Source of the DNA: Paracoccaceae bacterium
Lineage (GTDB): Bacteria; Pseudomonadota; Alphaproteobacteria; Rhodobacterales; Rhodobacteraceae
Direction: 5' to 3'
DNA: 41,819 nucleotides
Assembly (NCBI GenBank): GCA_030066855.1
Contig: JASJAU010000046.1
Span: 1-41,819 of the forward strand
The translations under genes and the position numbers were made by a program. This document shows, one piece after another, positions 15,801 through 24,525 of the stretch. How positions within the stretch are numbered: the stretch's first letter is position 1; each line of letters starts with the position of its first letter. The notes beneath the pieces were generated by a model. The model was given only the letters and a program-made list of their open reading frames with translations. It was not told the origin of the DNA and made no database searches.

Positions 15801-16610
15801 ATGGTCGAACACGCGCCTCATCCGCTGATCAAACCTGCTCCGGGCGGGCTGTGCTGGAAGCGCTCGGATCGGCGGCGGCCGGGCCGTGGGGCACAGGCGC
15901 ATCAGGAGCTGGTCGTCCTGCACGCGCTTTCAGGCGAGGCCGAGTATCTGATCGACGGGGCGATCCATATGCTGAGGCGCAGATCGCTTCTCTGGGCCTT
16001 CGCAGGGCAGTCGCACGTGCTGCTGTCCGACAGCGAAGATTTCGACATGTGGGTTTTCCTGATCTCCGACCGGGTGCTGTCGCCGGAGGTTAAGGCGCCG
16101 TTTCCGCCATTGCGAGTTCCGGCCGCAGGCGGCGCGGACCCGCGCAGGATCTCGGACGCGGCGTCGGCGGAGCTTGAGCGGATTGCCAAGGCGATCCGCA
16201 CCGAGCCGGCCGCGAACGCTCGAGCGGTGGGCTTGCGCTGGTGGTTGCTTCGGGCCTGGGCGCATTGGCGGGCGGCGACGGGGCCTCAGGGGCGGCGGGT
16301 GCATCCCGGCGTGGCCCGAGCGGTGGCGGCCCTCAGGTCGAACCCCGGGGTGACGAGCGCTGAGCTGGGCGAACTTGCCGGGCTGTCTTCCGGCCGTCTC
16401 GCGCGGGTGTTCAAGCGCGACACGAGCATGGGGATCGGCGCGTTCCGGGCCGAGGAAATGCTGGCGCGGGTGGATCTGGCGATGCGGGGCGGGCGGGCGA
16501 CGCTGACGGCGGCGGCTCTGGATGCCGGGTTTGGCAGCTACTCGCAGTTCTTCAGGGTGTTTCGTGACCGGCGGGGCGTCAGCCCGCGCGATTACTACCG
16601 CGAGGCATGA
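15801..16610 (+). CDS. AraC-family transcriptional regulator
   Basis: A 269-aa regulator. The N-terminal cupin-like sensor spans about residues 25-110 (ELVVLHALSGEAEYLIDGAI, then SLLWAFAGQSHVLL). The C-terminal double HTH spans about 170-268 and contains LGELAGLSSGRLARVFKRDT (first HTH) and AALDAGFGSYSQFFRVFRDR followed by GVSPRDYYRE, the classic AraC end. It is divergent from phyH and probably controls it and perhaps the PanB-like gene. The gene is followed immediately by a strong bidirectional terminator. Confidence 0.92.
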   Translation: MVEHAPHPLIKPAPGGLCWKRSDRRRPGRGAQAHQELVVLHALSGEAEYLIDGAIHMLRRRSLLWAFAGQSHVLLSDSEDFDMWVFLISDRVLSPEVKAPFPPLRVPAAGGADPRRISDAASAELERIAKAIRTEPAANARAVGLRWWLLRAWAHWRAATGPQGRRVHPGVARAVAALRSNPGVTSAELGELAGLSSGRLARVFKRDTSMGIGAFRAEEMLARVDLAMRGGRATLTAAALDAGFGSYSQFFRVFRDRRGVSPRDYYREA

Positions 16611-16640
16611 AAAAGGGCGCCGCGCGGGCGCCCTTTCTCT
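16611..16640. terminator. Bidirectional rho-independent terminator between araC-type gene and dctP
   Basis: AAAGGGCGCC (16612-16621), loop GCGCG, and GGCGCCCTTT (16627-16636) give a perfect 10-bp stem. TTTCTCT follows on the plus strand and a run of five T follows on the minus strand, so it can end both converging transcripts. Confidence 0.88.
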
Positions 16641-16655
16641 CGATTTTGAAGCACC

Positions 16656-17714
16656 TTAGCGGACCGCGTTCAGCTCCGCCTCGACGTCGGCCACGGTAGA
16701 GGTGAGCGCGTTGAAGATACGCTCGCCGCCATCGACGTTCTCTTTGAACCAGTCATAGACCGGCGCTGCGGCTTCGGCGAATGCGGCCTTCTCGTCGGGC
16801 GTCGGCACATAGATGTCGCCGCCACCGGCCACGAAGTCCTGATAGGCCTGGATCGACTTCCGCTTCGGCGAGGCGAAGGTTGCCTGCTGGAGCTGGTAGA
16901 AACCGTCGTTCAGAACGCGCTGAAGTTCAGGCGACAGGCTCTGATACTTCGGATTGTTCATGATCCAGAGGGCGCCCATGTAGGCGTGACCGTCAAGCGT
17001 GAGGTACTGCAGACCGGCTTCCGGGAACTTCATCGACATTATGTCGGTGATGCCGTTCTTGGAGCCTTCAACCACGCCCGTCTGGAACGAGGTGAAAAGC
17101 TCCGGCCACGAGATCGGCGTCGGCGACGCGCCGAGCGCGCGGACCAGTTCCTGCGGAAGGTCAGCGACGACGGTCCGGATCTTCAGACCAGCCAAGTCGC
17201 CCGGGCCCTGCACACGGCGCTGCGTGTTTGCGAAGTTCCGCCAGCCGCCGGTGTTGCCGATGGTCATCAGGCGCACGAGATCCCCAGAGCCTTCGAGAGT
17301 CATGTCCTGCATCGTAGTCATGAACTCGGTGCCCGCGGCCATCGCAGCTTCCGCCACCCGGTCGTCGGCCATCAGGTAGGGCAGGTCCAGGACCTGAGCG
17401 AAGGGCAGAACCGTCGCGAAACCGCCCGAGGTCGAGATGGCGATGTCGATGTCGCCGCCGGCGACGCCCTGCAGACACTCGGTGCCGTTCGAGCAGAGCT
17501 GCGTGCCCATGAAGATTTCAATAGTCAGCGCGCCGTTGGAGGCCTGCTCGACATAGTTCTTGAAGACGATCAGACCGTCATAGTCCTCGTCGTTTTCATT
17601 CGAGTTGGCCGTCGCGCGCAGATTGATCGCGTGGCCGCCGGCCCAGGCCGCCGCCAGCGGAGCTGCCGCGACAATCGCCGCCACCATCAGCGACTTCGTC
17701 ATTGTCTTTATCAT
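16656..17714 (-). CDS. dctP: TRAP transporter substrate-binding protein (DctP family)
   Basis: A 352-aa periplasmic binding protein. The signal peptide is residues 1-25 (SLMVAAIVAAAPLAAAWAGG). DctP features are FMGTQLCSNGTECLQGVAGG near 69-88, the helix before DLPYLMADD, and LAGLKIRTVVADLPQELVRA followed by LGASPTPISWPELFTSFQTG. The Arg in KIRT is the conserved carboxylate-binding residue of TRAP receptors, so the ligand probably carries a carboxylate. It is last in the order dctQ-dctM-dctP. GAGG precedes the ATG. TRAP systems use ion gradients rather than ATP. It sits in the locus for putative methylamine catabolism. Confidence 0.93.
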   Translation of the reverse strand: MIKTMTKSLMVAAIVAAAPLAAAWAGGHAINLRATANSNENDEDYDGLIVFKNYVEQASNGALTIEIFMGTQLCSNGTECLQGVAGGDIDIAISTSGGFATVLPFAQVLDLPYLMADDRVAEAAMAAGTEFMTTMQDMTLEGSGDLVRLMTIGNTGGWRNFANTQRRVQGPGDLAGLKIRTVVADLPQELVRALGASPTPISWPELFTSFQTGVVEGSKNGITDIMSMKFPEAGLQYLTLDGHAYMGALWIMNNPKYQSLSPELQRVLNDGFYQLQQATFASPKRKSIQAYQDFVAGGGDIYVPTPDEKAAFAEAAAPVYDWFKENVDGGERIFNALTSTVADVEAELNAVR

Positions 17715-17789
17715 TGGATACCTCCCTGTGAGATTTTTGACATGACAGTTGGTTTGGAGTTTCGGTTTTCCTGGTTGATATGCCCCACG

Positions 17790-19316
17790 CTAGAACCCTC
17801 GGCTCGGCGCAATGCACTCGGCAAAGCCCACGCCTTCCCCGCAGCTGATGAAGCCGGACAAGTAGGGAACGGTCATAGAGATTTCGGGCACGTATGTGAT
17901 CAGGAAGATCACCAGGACCTCGACCGCGAGGAACGGAAGGATCGCCTTGGCGATCGTCTCGACCCTTTCCCCTGATACCGAGGATGCAACGAATAAGACC
18001 AGTCCCATTGGCGGCGTAGCCAGCCCGACGGTCAGGTTGACGCTCATAATGATCGCAAAGTGGACCGGGTGAACGCCCAGATCGACAAAGATCGGCCCCA
18101 GGATCGGCCCGAGGATTATGATCGCGGGTCCGGCGTCTAGGAACATGCCTACGATGAAGAGAAGGAGGTTGATCAGGAACAACAGGATCAACGGGTTCTC
18201 TGTCAGCGAAAGGATGAACTCAGCGAGGATCTGCGGTGCGTAGGACAGGCTGACGACCGTTTTGAACGCCATAGCCGCGCCGACGAGCAAAAGAACGACG
18301 GCGGAGGTCATGGCCGAGCGGATCAGCACCTCCGGGAAGTCCTTCATCTTCATCGAGCGCAGGATGAAGACGGCGACGAGCACGGCGTAGAAGACGGCGA
18401 CCGCCGCGGCCTCGGTTGGGGTGAAGACGCCAATCAGGATGCCGCCGAGGATGATGATCGGCGTCTGAAGCGGCACGACCGCGCGTTTGGTGATGATGCG
18501 GAAATCAGGATCGACGATGCCACGCAGATAGACGAGCAGCGCGTGAACGGCAGCAAGCGCCACAACGAAGACGCCCCAGCTCATGATCGCGTCCGGCTCC
18601 TCGCCCAAGGGCGCGAAGAGATAGATCAGGCCCGCGAAGTTGAGGCGGATGAGGATGAACGAGACCCATTTCTCCACCGGGTCGATCGTCTGGTTCTTCG
18701 TGACGATCCGCTCAGCCTTGGGCAGGTTGTAGCGGTCAGCGAGCAGGCGGACCATCAGCATCAGGCCGATGCCAACCATGACGCCCGGGACGATGCCAGC
18801 GAGGAACAGCGCCGCAACGCTCTCGCCCATGACATAGGCGTAGATGATCATGATGCCCGAGGGTGGAATGATCGGGCCAATCACCGAAGACGCAGCTGTG
18901 ATGGCGGCGGCGAAACGGCGGGTGTAGCCCTGTTTCTCCATCGCCGGGATCAGCATCGAGCCGAGCGCCGAGGTGTCAGCCACGGCCGAGCCGGAGAGAC
19001 CCGCGAAGAGAATGGATGACAGAACGTTCACGTGCGCCAGACCGCCTCGAAGGTGGCCCATGAGCGCTTGGCTGAACTCGACCAGCCGGATCGTGATGCC
19101 GCCCCGGTTCATCATCTCGCCCGCGAGCATGAAGAACGGAATCGCCATCAGAGGGAAGCTGTCCATCCCGTTGTAAACATTGCGGTAAAGCAGCGTTATG
19201 TCGCTGGTCTGATCGGCGAGGAATAGGAGGATGCCGGGCGCCGCGAGAAGTCCGAAAAAGACCGGCAGGCCGAGCGCGAGGAAAACCAGGAAGACGGGCA
19301 GGAACCAGATCAGCAT
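17790..19316 (-). CDS. dctM: TRAP transporter large permease (DctM)
   Basis: A 508-aa inner-membrane protein with about a dozen or more hydrophobic segments. Family motifs include LIWFLPVFLVFLALGLPVFF at the start, FPLMAIPFFMLAGEMMNRGG near 54-73, ILFAGLSGSAVADTSALGSM, VIGPIIPPSGIMIIYAY, and AIIMSVNLTVGLATPPMGLV near the C terminus. It forms the ion-coupled channel subunit. It is longer than the usual 430 aa because of an extra cytoplasmic insert around 220-270, as in the larger DctM subgroup. Its start lies one base after the dctQ stop (TGA-C-ATG), so translation is coupled. Confidence 0.94.
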   Translation of the reverse strand: MLIWFLPVFLVFLALGLPVFFGLLAAPGILLFLADQTSDITLLYRNVYNGMDSFPLMAIPFFMLAGEMMNRGGITIRLVEFSQALMGHLRGGLAHVNVLSSILFAGLSGSAVADTSALGSMLIPAMEKQGYTRRFAAAITAASSVIGPIIPPSGIMIIYAYVMGESVAALFLAGIVPGVMVGIGLMLMVRLLADRYNLPKAERIVTKNQTIDPVEKWVSFILIRLNFAGLIYLFAPLGEEPDAIMSWGVFVVALAAVHALLVYLRGIVDPDFRIITKRAVVPLQTPIIILGGILIGVFTPTEAAAVAVFYAVLVAVFILRSMKMKDFPEVLIRSAMTSAVVLLLVGAAMAFKTVVSLSYAPQILAEFILSLTENPLILLFLINLLLFIVGMFLDAGPAIIILGPILGPIFVDLGVHPVHFAIIMSVNLTVGLATPPMGLVLFVASSVSGERVETIAKAILPFLAVEVLVIFLITYVPEISMTVPYLSGFISCGEGVGFAECIAPSRGF

Positions 19317-19317
19317 G

Positions 19318-19896
19318 TCATTTGGCCCCCGCCTCGGCTTCCATCACAGGGGGTAGATCGCCCTCCCCGCCCAGGATTTTGATGATCTGGCGTAGCAGCA
19401 GCTCGATGTTAACGATGATCATCAGGAGCGTGCCGACCACAATCGAATACTGCATCCAGACGCGCGGCACCTTCTCCCAACCGTCGCCCGTCGGATAGTA
19501 GAGCGCTGAAGTCTTGAACGCGGCGTTGAAGCCCGTGACCTCGCCAAACGCGATGGGGACCGCGACCGCCAGAACCATCAGTGAAACAAGAAGGAGCGCC
19601 AGGTTCAGGATATGCGCCGCAGCCTTCGGCATCGCCTCGCTGATCAGATCGATGGCGACGAACCCGCCCCGGCGATAGGCCGTCGGCGCTACGAGGCCGG
19701 TCATCCAGAGCATGAGGAAGCGCGCGGCCTCCTCCGGCCAGGCGAGCGGATTGCTCAGGACGTATCTGAAGAAGACCTGGATCAGGATGGCCAGGACCAT
19801 TAGCGCGATCGCGACGATTGCGATCCATCGACCGACTCTCAGAACGTGATCGTTCCAGAGCCGTAACGGCCACAATAGGCCATGCAGTAGCGCCAT
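19318..19896 (-). CDS. dctQ: TRAP transporter small permease (DctQ)
   Basis: A 192-aa inner-membrane protein with four hydrophobic helices, at about residues 20-42, 54-72, 90-112 and 140-162. The family motif is FFRYVLSNPLAWPEEAARFL, followed by LMLWMTGLVAPTAYRRGGFV. It pairs with DctM to make the membrane part of the transporter. It starts 70 bp after the flavin reductase stop and continues the leftward operon that begins with the aldo/keto reductase. Confidence 0.92.
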   Translation of the reverse strand: MALLHGLLWPLRLWNDHVLRVGRWIAIVAIALMVLAILIQVFFRYVLSNPLAWPEEAARFLMLWMTGLVAPTAYRRGGFVAIDLISEAMPKAAAHILNLALLLVSLMVLAVAVPIAFGEVTGFNAAFKTSALYYPTGDGWEKVPRVWMQYSIVVGTLLMIIVNIELLLRQIIKILGGEGDLPPVMEAEAGAK

Positions 19897-19966
19897 AGCG
19901 CCTCTCCTCCCTGTCCCGGCCCGAATTATTTGTTTTGTTGCGGGCCGTTGGTCTTACTGTCGGGTG

Positions 19967-20482
19967 TTAATCCCGTTCTGTAAAGCGTCCGTATCGTCCT
20001 TTTGAAAAAACCAGCGGCTCGCCCTGGCCGATAGCGGCATTCGTGACGCGCCCGATAATGATTGCGTGATCGCCCCCGTCATGGATGGCGTGGCGGGCGC
20101 ATTCGAACCGCGCGAGGCAGCCTTCGATGAGCGGAACGCGGTGCTCGTTCTCACGCCAGTCCAAGTGGCCGAAATCGCTGTTTCGGGTGAAAAACGCGCA
20201 AAGATCGTACTGTTCCTCGCCGAGAACGTGAATGGCGAAATGCTCCGCCGCTTCATAGGCCGGGAAGCGCCGCGCGGCGCGCGCCGGCGCCCAAAGAACC
20301 AGAGGCGGGTCGAGCGAGACGCTGGAGAAACTGTTCGCGGTGATCCCGAGCGGCCCGTCGCCCGCGCGGCACGTGACGATGGTGACCCCAGTGGCGAACC
20401 GGCCGAGCGTGTCGCGCAGGTCGCGGGCCGTTTCCGGGCCTGGCGTGAAGCGTTGCATGGGCCAGTTTCCTCCGTCTGCCAT
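19967..20482 (-). CDS. Flavin reductase family protein (HpaC-like, FMN-binding)
   Basis: A 171-aa split-barrel flavin reductase. Motifs are LGRFATGVTIVTCRAGDGPL, GITANSFSSVSLDPPLVLWA (the flavin-binding stretch) and GDHAIIIGRVTNA near the end. The family supplies reduced FMN or FAD to two-component oxygenases. No flavin-dependent monooxygenase is in the locus, so it could serve the Rieske enzyme, another oxygenase elsewhere, or act alone. ATG 20482 follows the aldo/keto reductase stop by one base (TGA-G-ATG). An upstream ATG at 20497 in the same frame is also possible and would overlap by 14 bp. Confidence 0.87.
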   Translation of the reverse strand: MADGGNWPMQRFTPGPETARDLRDTLGRFATGVTIVTCRAGDGPLGITANSFSSVSLDPPLVLWAPARAARRFPAYEAAEHFAIHVLGEEQYDLCAFFTRNSDFGHLDWRENEHRVPLIEGCLARFECARHAIHDGGDHAIIIGRVTNAAIGQGEPLVFSKGRYGRFTERD

Positions 20483-20483
20483 C

Positions 20484-21371
20484 TCACGGGACCTCATGTC
20501 CGAGAGCGGCTACGTAGAGCTCGTACCACGTTTGCCGATCCATCGGCACTTTCGCCGCATCCGACAGGCGTTTGATGCGATCCAGATTGTTCGTGCCCAT
20601 CACCGGAACGATGCCGGAAGGGTGGGTTAGAAGCCAGGCGGCGGCGACCGCCGCGGCGTCGGTTCCGGTCTCGCCAGCAATCCGGTCAAGCACCGGTTTG
20701 ACGCGGCTCTCAACCGACATCAGAGCGCCTCCGCCAAGGGGCGACCAGGCCATGGGCGTCATGCCGCGCTCCTGCATCCCGGCGATATCTCCGTTCGTGA
20801 AGGGTGCGTGGCAGGCAAGGCTCAACTCGATCTGATTGACCGCCAGCCGGGTTTTCATGGCTGACTGGAGGAGCGAGACGTCCCAGGGCCGGAAGTTCGA
20901 CACGCCGACCGAGCGGACCTTGCCGCTCGCGACGAGCGCATCGAGCGCCGGACCGGTATCATGCGGGTCCATGAACGGGTCCTGGCGATGGACGAGCAGG
21001 AGGTCGATCCGCTCCAATCCCATCAGCTTGAGCGAGAGATCCACCTCCGCAGTCAGGTGCCGGGCGGAAGAATCGTAGTATTTGACTCGCGCGTCGGGAA
21101 ACCGCTCGGAGGGCGCGATAATATTCGCCTTGGTGACGAACTCGCATTGCTGGACGAGGTCGGTGTCCTTGAGCGCCGCGCCCAGGAGCGCCTCGGAGGT
21201 GTAGAGGCCGTAGATGTCGGCCTGGTCCATCGTCGTGATGCCTTGATCCAGGCAAGCCTCGATCTTGGCGCGGATGTGGTTGGGGGAGGTGTCCTCGGCC
21301 TCGTCCAGCCGCCACATGCCGTAGGCGATGCGGCTCAGGCTGAGATCATCGGAGATCCGGGCGCGATCCAT
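20484..21371 (-). CDS. Aldo/keto reductase (YdhF-like)
   Basis: A 295-aa (beta/alpha)8 NADPH-dependent oxidoreductase. The catalytic tetrad is visible: Asp49 in TTMDQADIYG, Tyr54 in the same motif, Lys81 in FVTKANI and His128 in IDLLLVHRQDP. GKVRSVGVSNFRPWDVSLLQ and the C-terminal VPVMGTNNLDRIKR are the family and cofactor-binding signatures. It may reduce an aldehyde or keto intermediate, for example from sugar or amine oxidation, in this locus. The start at ATG 21371 fits the domain boundary; an upstream in-frame start would add a 15-residue basic leader. It is the first gene of the leftward operon, facing the GntR gene. Confidence 0.9.
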   Translation of the reverse strand: MDRARISDDLSLSRIAYGMWRLDEAEDTSPNHIRAKIEACLDQGITTMDQADIYGLYTSEALLGAALKDTDLVQQCEFVTKANIIAPSERFPDARVKYYDSSARHLTAEVDLSLKLMGLERIDLLLVHRQDPFMDPHDTGPALDALVASGKVRSVGVSNFRPWDVSLLQSAMKTRLAVNQIELSLACHAPFTNGDIAGMQERGMTPMAWSPLGGGALMSVESRVKPVLDRIAGETGTDAAAVAAAWLLTHPSGIVPVMGTNNLDRIKRLSDAAKVPMDRQTWYELYVAALGHEVP

Positions 21372-21461
21372 GTACGCCTTTCTGTGGCGGGCAGGCAATT
21401 TCCCCTTGCGTAGCATCCGAAACCCTATGCATCAATAGTGTATCAATTTTCGGACGACCCG
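21372..21461. promoter_or_regulatory. Divergent promoter region with direct repeat, probable GntR operator
   Basis: 90 bases separate the aldo/keto reductase and GntR starts. The hexamer ATCAAT occurs at 21431-21436 and 21442-21447, 11 bases apart (about one helical turn), in an AT-rich patch TATGCATCAATAGTGTATCA. This is the only plausible control point for both operons and a good candidate site for the adjacent GntR protein. Confidence 0.5.
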
Positions 21462-22166
21462 ATGGAAACGGACCAGACAGCCCTGCCGAAGTACGTTCAG
21501 ACCGCCGAGCTTCTGATCCGGGAGATCGCGGCGGGACGGTTAGCCGACGGCGCCAGGATGAAACCTGAGCGGGCGATGGCGGTCGAGCTTGGCGTGTCGG
21601 TGGGCACGCTGCGCAAGGCGCTGGGCGATCTGACCGAAAAGGGGCTACTCGAGCGCGTGCAGGGGTCTGGCAACTACGTCAGGCACCGCCCGGAAGCAGC
21701 TGGCGTTTATGCGTTTTTCCGCCTCGAATTGGTTGAGGGCGGTGGCCTGCCGACGGCGGAGGTGCTCTCGGTCGAGCGGACGCTCAAGCCGGACGATCTG
21801 CCCGCATTCGGACGCTCCGACAGCGGGCATCGCATTCGGCGACTGCGCCGGCTGTCCGGCAAACCGGCGGCGATGGAGGAAATCTGGCTAGACGGTGTCT
21901 GGGCCGATGTACTGATGCCTGCCGACCTCTCGGAGTCGCTCTATCTGTTCTATCGCGAGGAGTTGGGTCTTTGGATCGCGCGGGCCGAAGATAGCGTCGG
22001 ATTGGGCGTGGCGCCGAAATGGAGGGCACCCGATTTCGGGCTCGCCGCCGGCTCGCCTTGCGGGTTCATCGAGCGTTGGGGGCGGACGCCTGAGGGGGAG
22101 GTCGCCGAGTACTCGCGCACCTGGTTCGATCCGGGCGTCGCGCGTTACGTGGCGCGGATAAGGTAG
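21462..22166 (+). CDS. GntR-family regulator, HutC/UTRA subfamily
   Basis: A 234-aa repressor-type protein. The N-terminal winged helix spans about residues 10-75 (LIREIAAGRLADGARMKPER, then MAVELGVSVGTLRKALGDLT, ending in ERVQGSGNYV). A UTRA ligand-binding domain spans about 85-230 with RRLRRLSGKPAAMEEIWLDG and YSRTWFDPGVARYVARIR. UTRA domains sense small metabolites such as sugars or amino-acid breakdown products. A GTG at 21438 would add eight residues, but ATG 21462 fits GntR lengths better. It heads the rightward operon and is divergent from the aldo/keto reductase, so it likely governs both arms. Confidence 0.9.
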   Translation: METDQTALPKYVQTAELLIREIAAGRLADGARMKPERAMAVELGVSVGTLRKALGDLTEKGLLERVQGSGNYVRHRPEAAGVYAFFRLELVEGGGLPTAEVLSVERTLKPDDLPAFGRSDSGHRIRRLRRLSGKPAAMEEIWLDGVWADVLMPADLSESLYLFYREELGLWIARAEDSVGLGVAPKWRAPDFGLAAGSPCGFIERWGRTPEGEVAEYSRTWFDPGVARYVARIR

Positions 22167-22173
22167 GGACGGG

Positions 22174-23322
22174 ATGACGAAACGAACGAACTATGGCGTG
22201 ATCGGCTGCGGGATGATGGGGCAGGAGCACCTGCGCAACATCGCCCTTCTGCCTGACGCTAGGGTCGCCGCGATCTTCGAGCCGAACGAGATCCAGGCCA
22301 ATGCCGCGAAGTCGATCGCGCCGAACGCGCGACTCATGGGCTCGGTCGCCGATGTGCTGGCGGACGAGTCGATCGATTGTCTTTTGATCGCCTCGCCCAA
22401 CCACATGCATGTCGATCAGTTTGCTGAGATTGCGGCGTCGCGGCCGCTGCCCTTGCTGATCGAAAAGCCGCTATACACCGATCCAATCGACGCCGCGCGT
22501 TTGGGGGCGCTGGCCGAGAGTTATACGGCGCCGATCTGGGTGGCGATGGAATACCGCTACATGCCGCCCATTCAGACCTTCATTGAACAGGTCGGCGACG
22601 CCACCGGCGGGCCGACGATGCTGACGATCCGCGAGCACCGCTTTCCCTTCCTGCCTAAGGTCGGCGACTGGAACCGATTCAATCGGTACACGGGCGGCAC
22701 GCTGGTTGAGAAATGCTGCCATTTCTTCGACCTGATGCGGCTGATCCTGAAATCCGAGCCGGTTAGAATCGTCGCCTCGGCGGGTCAGGATGTGAACCAC
22801 AAGGACGAGCGCTATGCCGGCGAGGCGCCGGATATCTGGGACGGAGCCTATGTAATCGTCGAATTCGAGAACGGTTGCCGCGCGATGTTGGAGCTCTGCA
22901 TGTACGCCGAGGGCTCGCGCTATCAGGAGGAGATCACGGCGGTCGGGCCGGACGGCAAGATCGAGGCAATGGTGCCGGGGCCGGGCCGCTTCTGGCCCAC
23001 GCATCTGGGCGCGCCGCCCGTGGCGCAGGTCGTCGTGTCGCCCCGCCAGCCTAAGGGGCCGATGTCCGTCGAGATTCCGGTCGACCCGACCATCCTCGAC
23101 GCGGGCGACCACAACGGCTCGACCTTTTACCAGCATGCCCGGTTTCTGGAGATCGTGAGGCAAGGCGGCCGGCCGGAGGTCTCGCTTACCGACGGGGCGC
23201 GGGCGGTGGAGATGGGCCTCGCCGCCCAGCGGGCGGCGGCGACCGGCGAGGCCGTCCGGCTTGATCCCTTGCCGTTTGGCGACGCGGTGGTGTCGCAGCG
23301 GGGCGCGATGGGCGGCGCCTGA
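22174..23322 (+). CDS. Gfo/Idh/MocA-family NAD(P)-dependent dehydrogenase
   Basis: A 382-aa oxidoreductase. The N-terminal Rossmann motif is YGVIGCGMMGQEHLRNIALL (residues 7-26) and the conserved EKPLYTD (about 99-105) holds the family EKP Lys. The C-terminal barrel starts near 125 with WVAMEYRYMPPIQTFIEQVG and has GGTLVEKCCHFFDLMRLIL, whose H-x-x-D is the usual catalytic His region. Members oxidise or reduce polyols, sugars or inositols, and some act on other hydroxyl compounds. Its presence suggests that the substrate, or a product, has a sugar-like or polyol part. Eight bases separate it from the GntR stop. Confidence 0.91.
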   Translation: MTKRTNYGVIGCGMMGQEHLRNIALLPDARVAAIFEPNEIQANAAKSIAPNARLMGSVADVLADESIDCLLIASPNHMHVDQFAEIAASRPLPLLIEKPLYTDPIDAARLGALAESYTAPIWVAMEYRYMPPIQTFIEQVGDATGGPTMLTIREHRFPFLPKVGDWNRFNRYTGGTLVEKCCHFFDLMRLILKSEPVRIVASAGQDVNHKDERYAGEAPDIWDGAYVIVEFENGCRAMLELCMYAEGSRYQEEITAVGPDGKIEAMVPGPGRFWPTHLGAPPVAQVVVSPRQPKGPMSVEIPVDPTILDAGDHNGSTFYQHARFLEIVRQGGRPEVSLTDGARAVEMGLAAQRAAATGEAVRLDPLPFGDAVVSQRGAMGGA

Positions 23323-23361
23323 TTCGCGATCCTGCGCCCGGAACAAAAGGGAGACCGGGCC

Positions 23362-24507
23362 ATGTCAGAGGCGGATCTCGCGCGCGTCCTGCGCCCGATC
23401 GAAGAGGCGACGGGTCTGCCGAACGCGCATTACACCTCCCAGGAGGTCTTCGACGCGGAGCGCGAACCGCTCTGGTTCTCGACCTGGGCGGGGGTTTGCG
23501 TCGCCTCCGACATCCCCGAACCCGGCGATGCCAAGCCTGTTGATTTCGTTGGTGTCCCGCTCTTTGCCATGCGCGGCAAGGACGGCGTGGTACGGGTTTT
23601 TCAGAACGTCTGCCGCCACCGGGGTATGATCCTCGTCACCGAAGAGACGCGGATCGAGGGGGCGATCCGTTGCCCCTATCACTCGTGGTGCTACGGCCAT
23701 GACGGCCGCCTGGTCGCGACGCCGCATGTCGGCGGACCGGGTCACAACGCGCATCCTGGCATCCGTCGCGAGGAACTGGGGCTGATCGAGGTGCCGAGTC
23801 ACGTCTGGATGGACGTCGTCTTCATCAACCTCTCCGGCGACGCCCCCGCCTTCCACGAACTTCACGCCGACCTGATCGCGCGTTGGAAGGAGTTCGACGG
23901 GCCGCTCCATCATGGCGGCGCGGACAGCAAGATCGAGCTGGAGTGCCGGACGAACTGGAAGCTCGCGGTCGAGAACTACTGCGAGAGCTATCATCTGCCC
24001 TGGGTGCACCCGGGTTTGAACGCCTACTCACGGCTGGAGGATCACTACCACATCGAGGAAAGCGGACGGTTTTCAGGGCAAGGCACGGAAGTCTACCGCC
24101 AGATCGAGGGGGAAGATGGCGAGAAGTTCCCCGATTTTCCGGGGCTTTCCGCGAAGTGGGAGACCGCGGGCGAGTACATCACGGTGACCCCGAACGTCAT
24201 GATGGGCGTGCAGCGGGACCACGTTTTCGCAATCATTCTCGAGCCCAAAGGGCATGACAGGACGCTGGAGCACATCCATCTGTACTACGCGGCGTCTGAC
24301 ACCTCGCCGAGCCTCCGCGCGAAGAACGCCGAGCAGTGGCGGGTGGTTTTTGTCGAGGACATTGGCGTGGTCGAGGGCATGCAGGCCGGTCGCGGCGCGC
24401 CGGGGTTCGACGGCGGCCGCTTCTCGCCCGCGATGGACGGGCCGACACATCAGTTCCACCAATGGGTCGCCGGACGGATGCGGGCGCGCGACCTCGCGGT
24501 GGAATAG
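23362..24507 (+). CDS. Rieske non-haem iron oxygenase, quaternary/tertiary amine type (GbcA/CntA/Stc2-like)
   Basis: A 381-aa oxygenase alpha subunit. The Rieske [2Fe-2S] ligands are Cys84 and His86 (CRHRG) and Cys104 and His107 (CPYHSW). The mononuclear iron site is His211 and His216 in ESYHLPWVH, with Asp333 in FVEDIGVVEGMQ. Position 208, normally Asp in ring-hydroxylating dioxygenases, is Glu here, as in carnitine, glycine-betaine and stachydrine oxygenases, so oxidative N-dealkylation or C-N cleavage is likely. No ferredoxin reductase (GbcB type) is encoded nearby, so the electron donor must come from elsewhere, or less likely from the flavin reductase. GGGAGA precedes the ATG. Confidence 0.9.
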   Translation: MSEADLARVLRPIEEATGLPNAHYTSQEVFDAEREPLWFSTWAGVCVASDIPEPGDAKPVDFVGVPLFAMRGKDGVVRVFQNVCRHRGMILVTEETRIEGAIRCPYHSWCYGHDGRLVATPHVGGPGHNAHPGIRREELGLIEVPSHVWMDVVFINLSGDAPAFHELHADLIARWKEFDGPLHHGGADSKIELECRTNWKLAVENYCESYHLPWVHPGLNAYSRLEDHYHIEESGRFSGQGTEVYRQIEGEDGEKFPDFPGLSAKWETAGEYITVTPNVMMGVQRDHVFAIILEPKGHDRTLEHIHLYYAASDTSPSLRAKNAEQWRVVFVEDIGVVEGMQAGRGAPGFDGGRFSPAMDGPTHQFHQWVAGRMRARDLAVE

Positions 24508-24525
24508 CCAGGCGGTACGGTTTCG

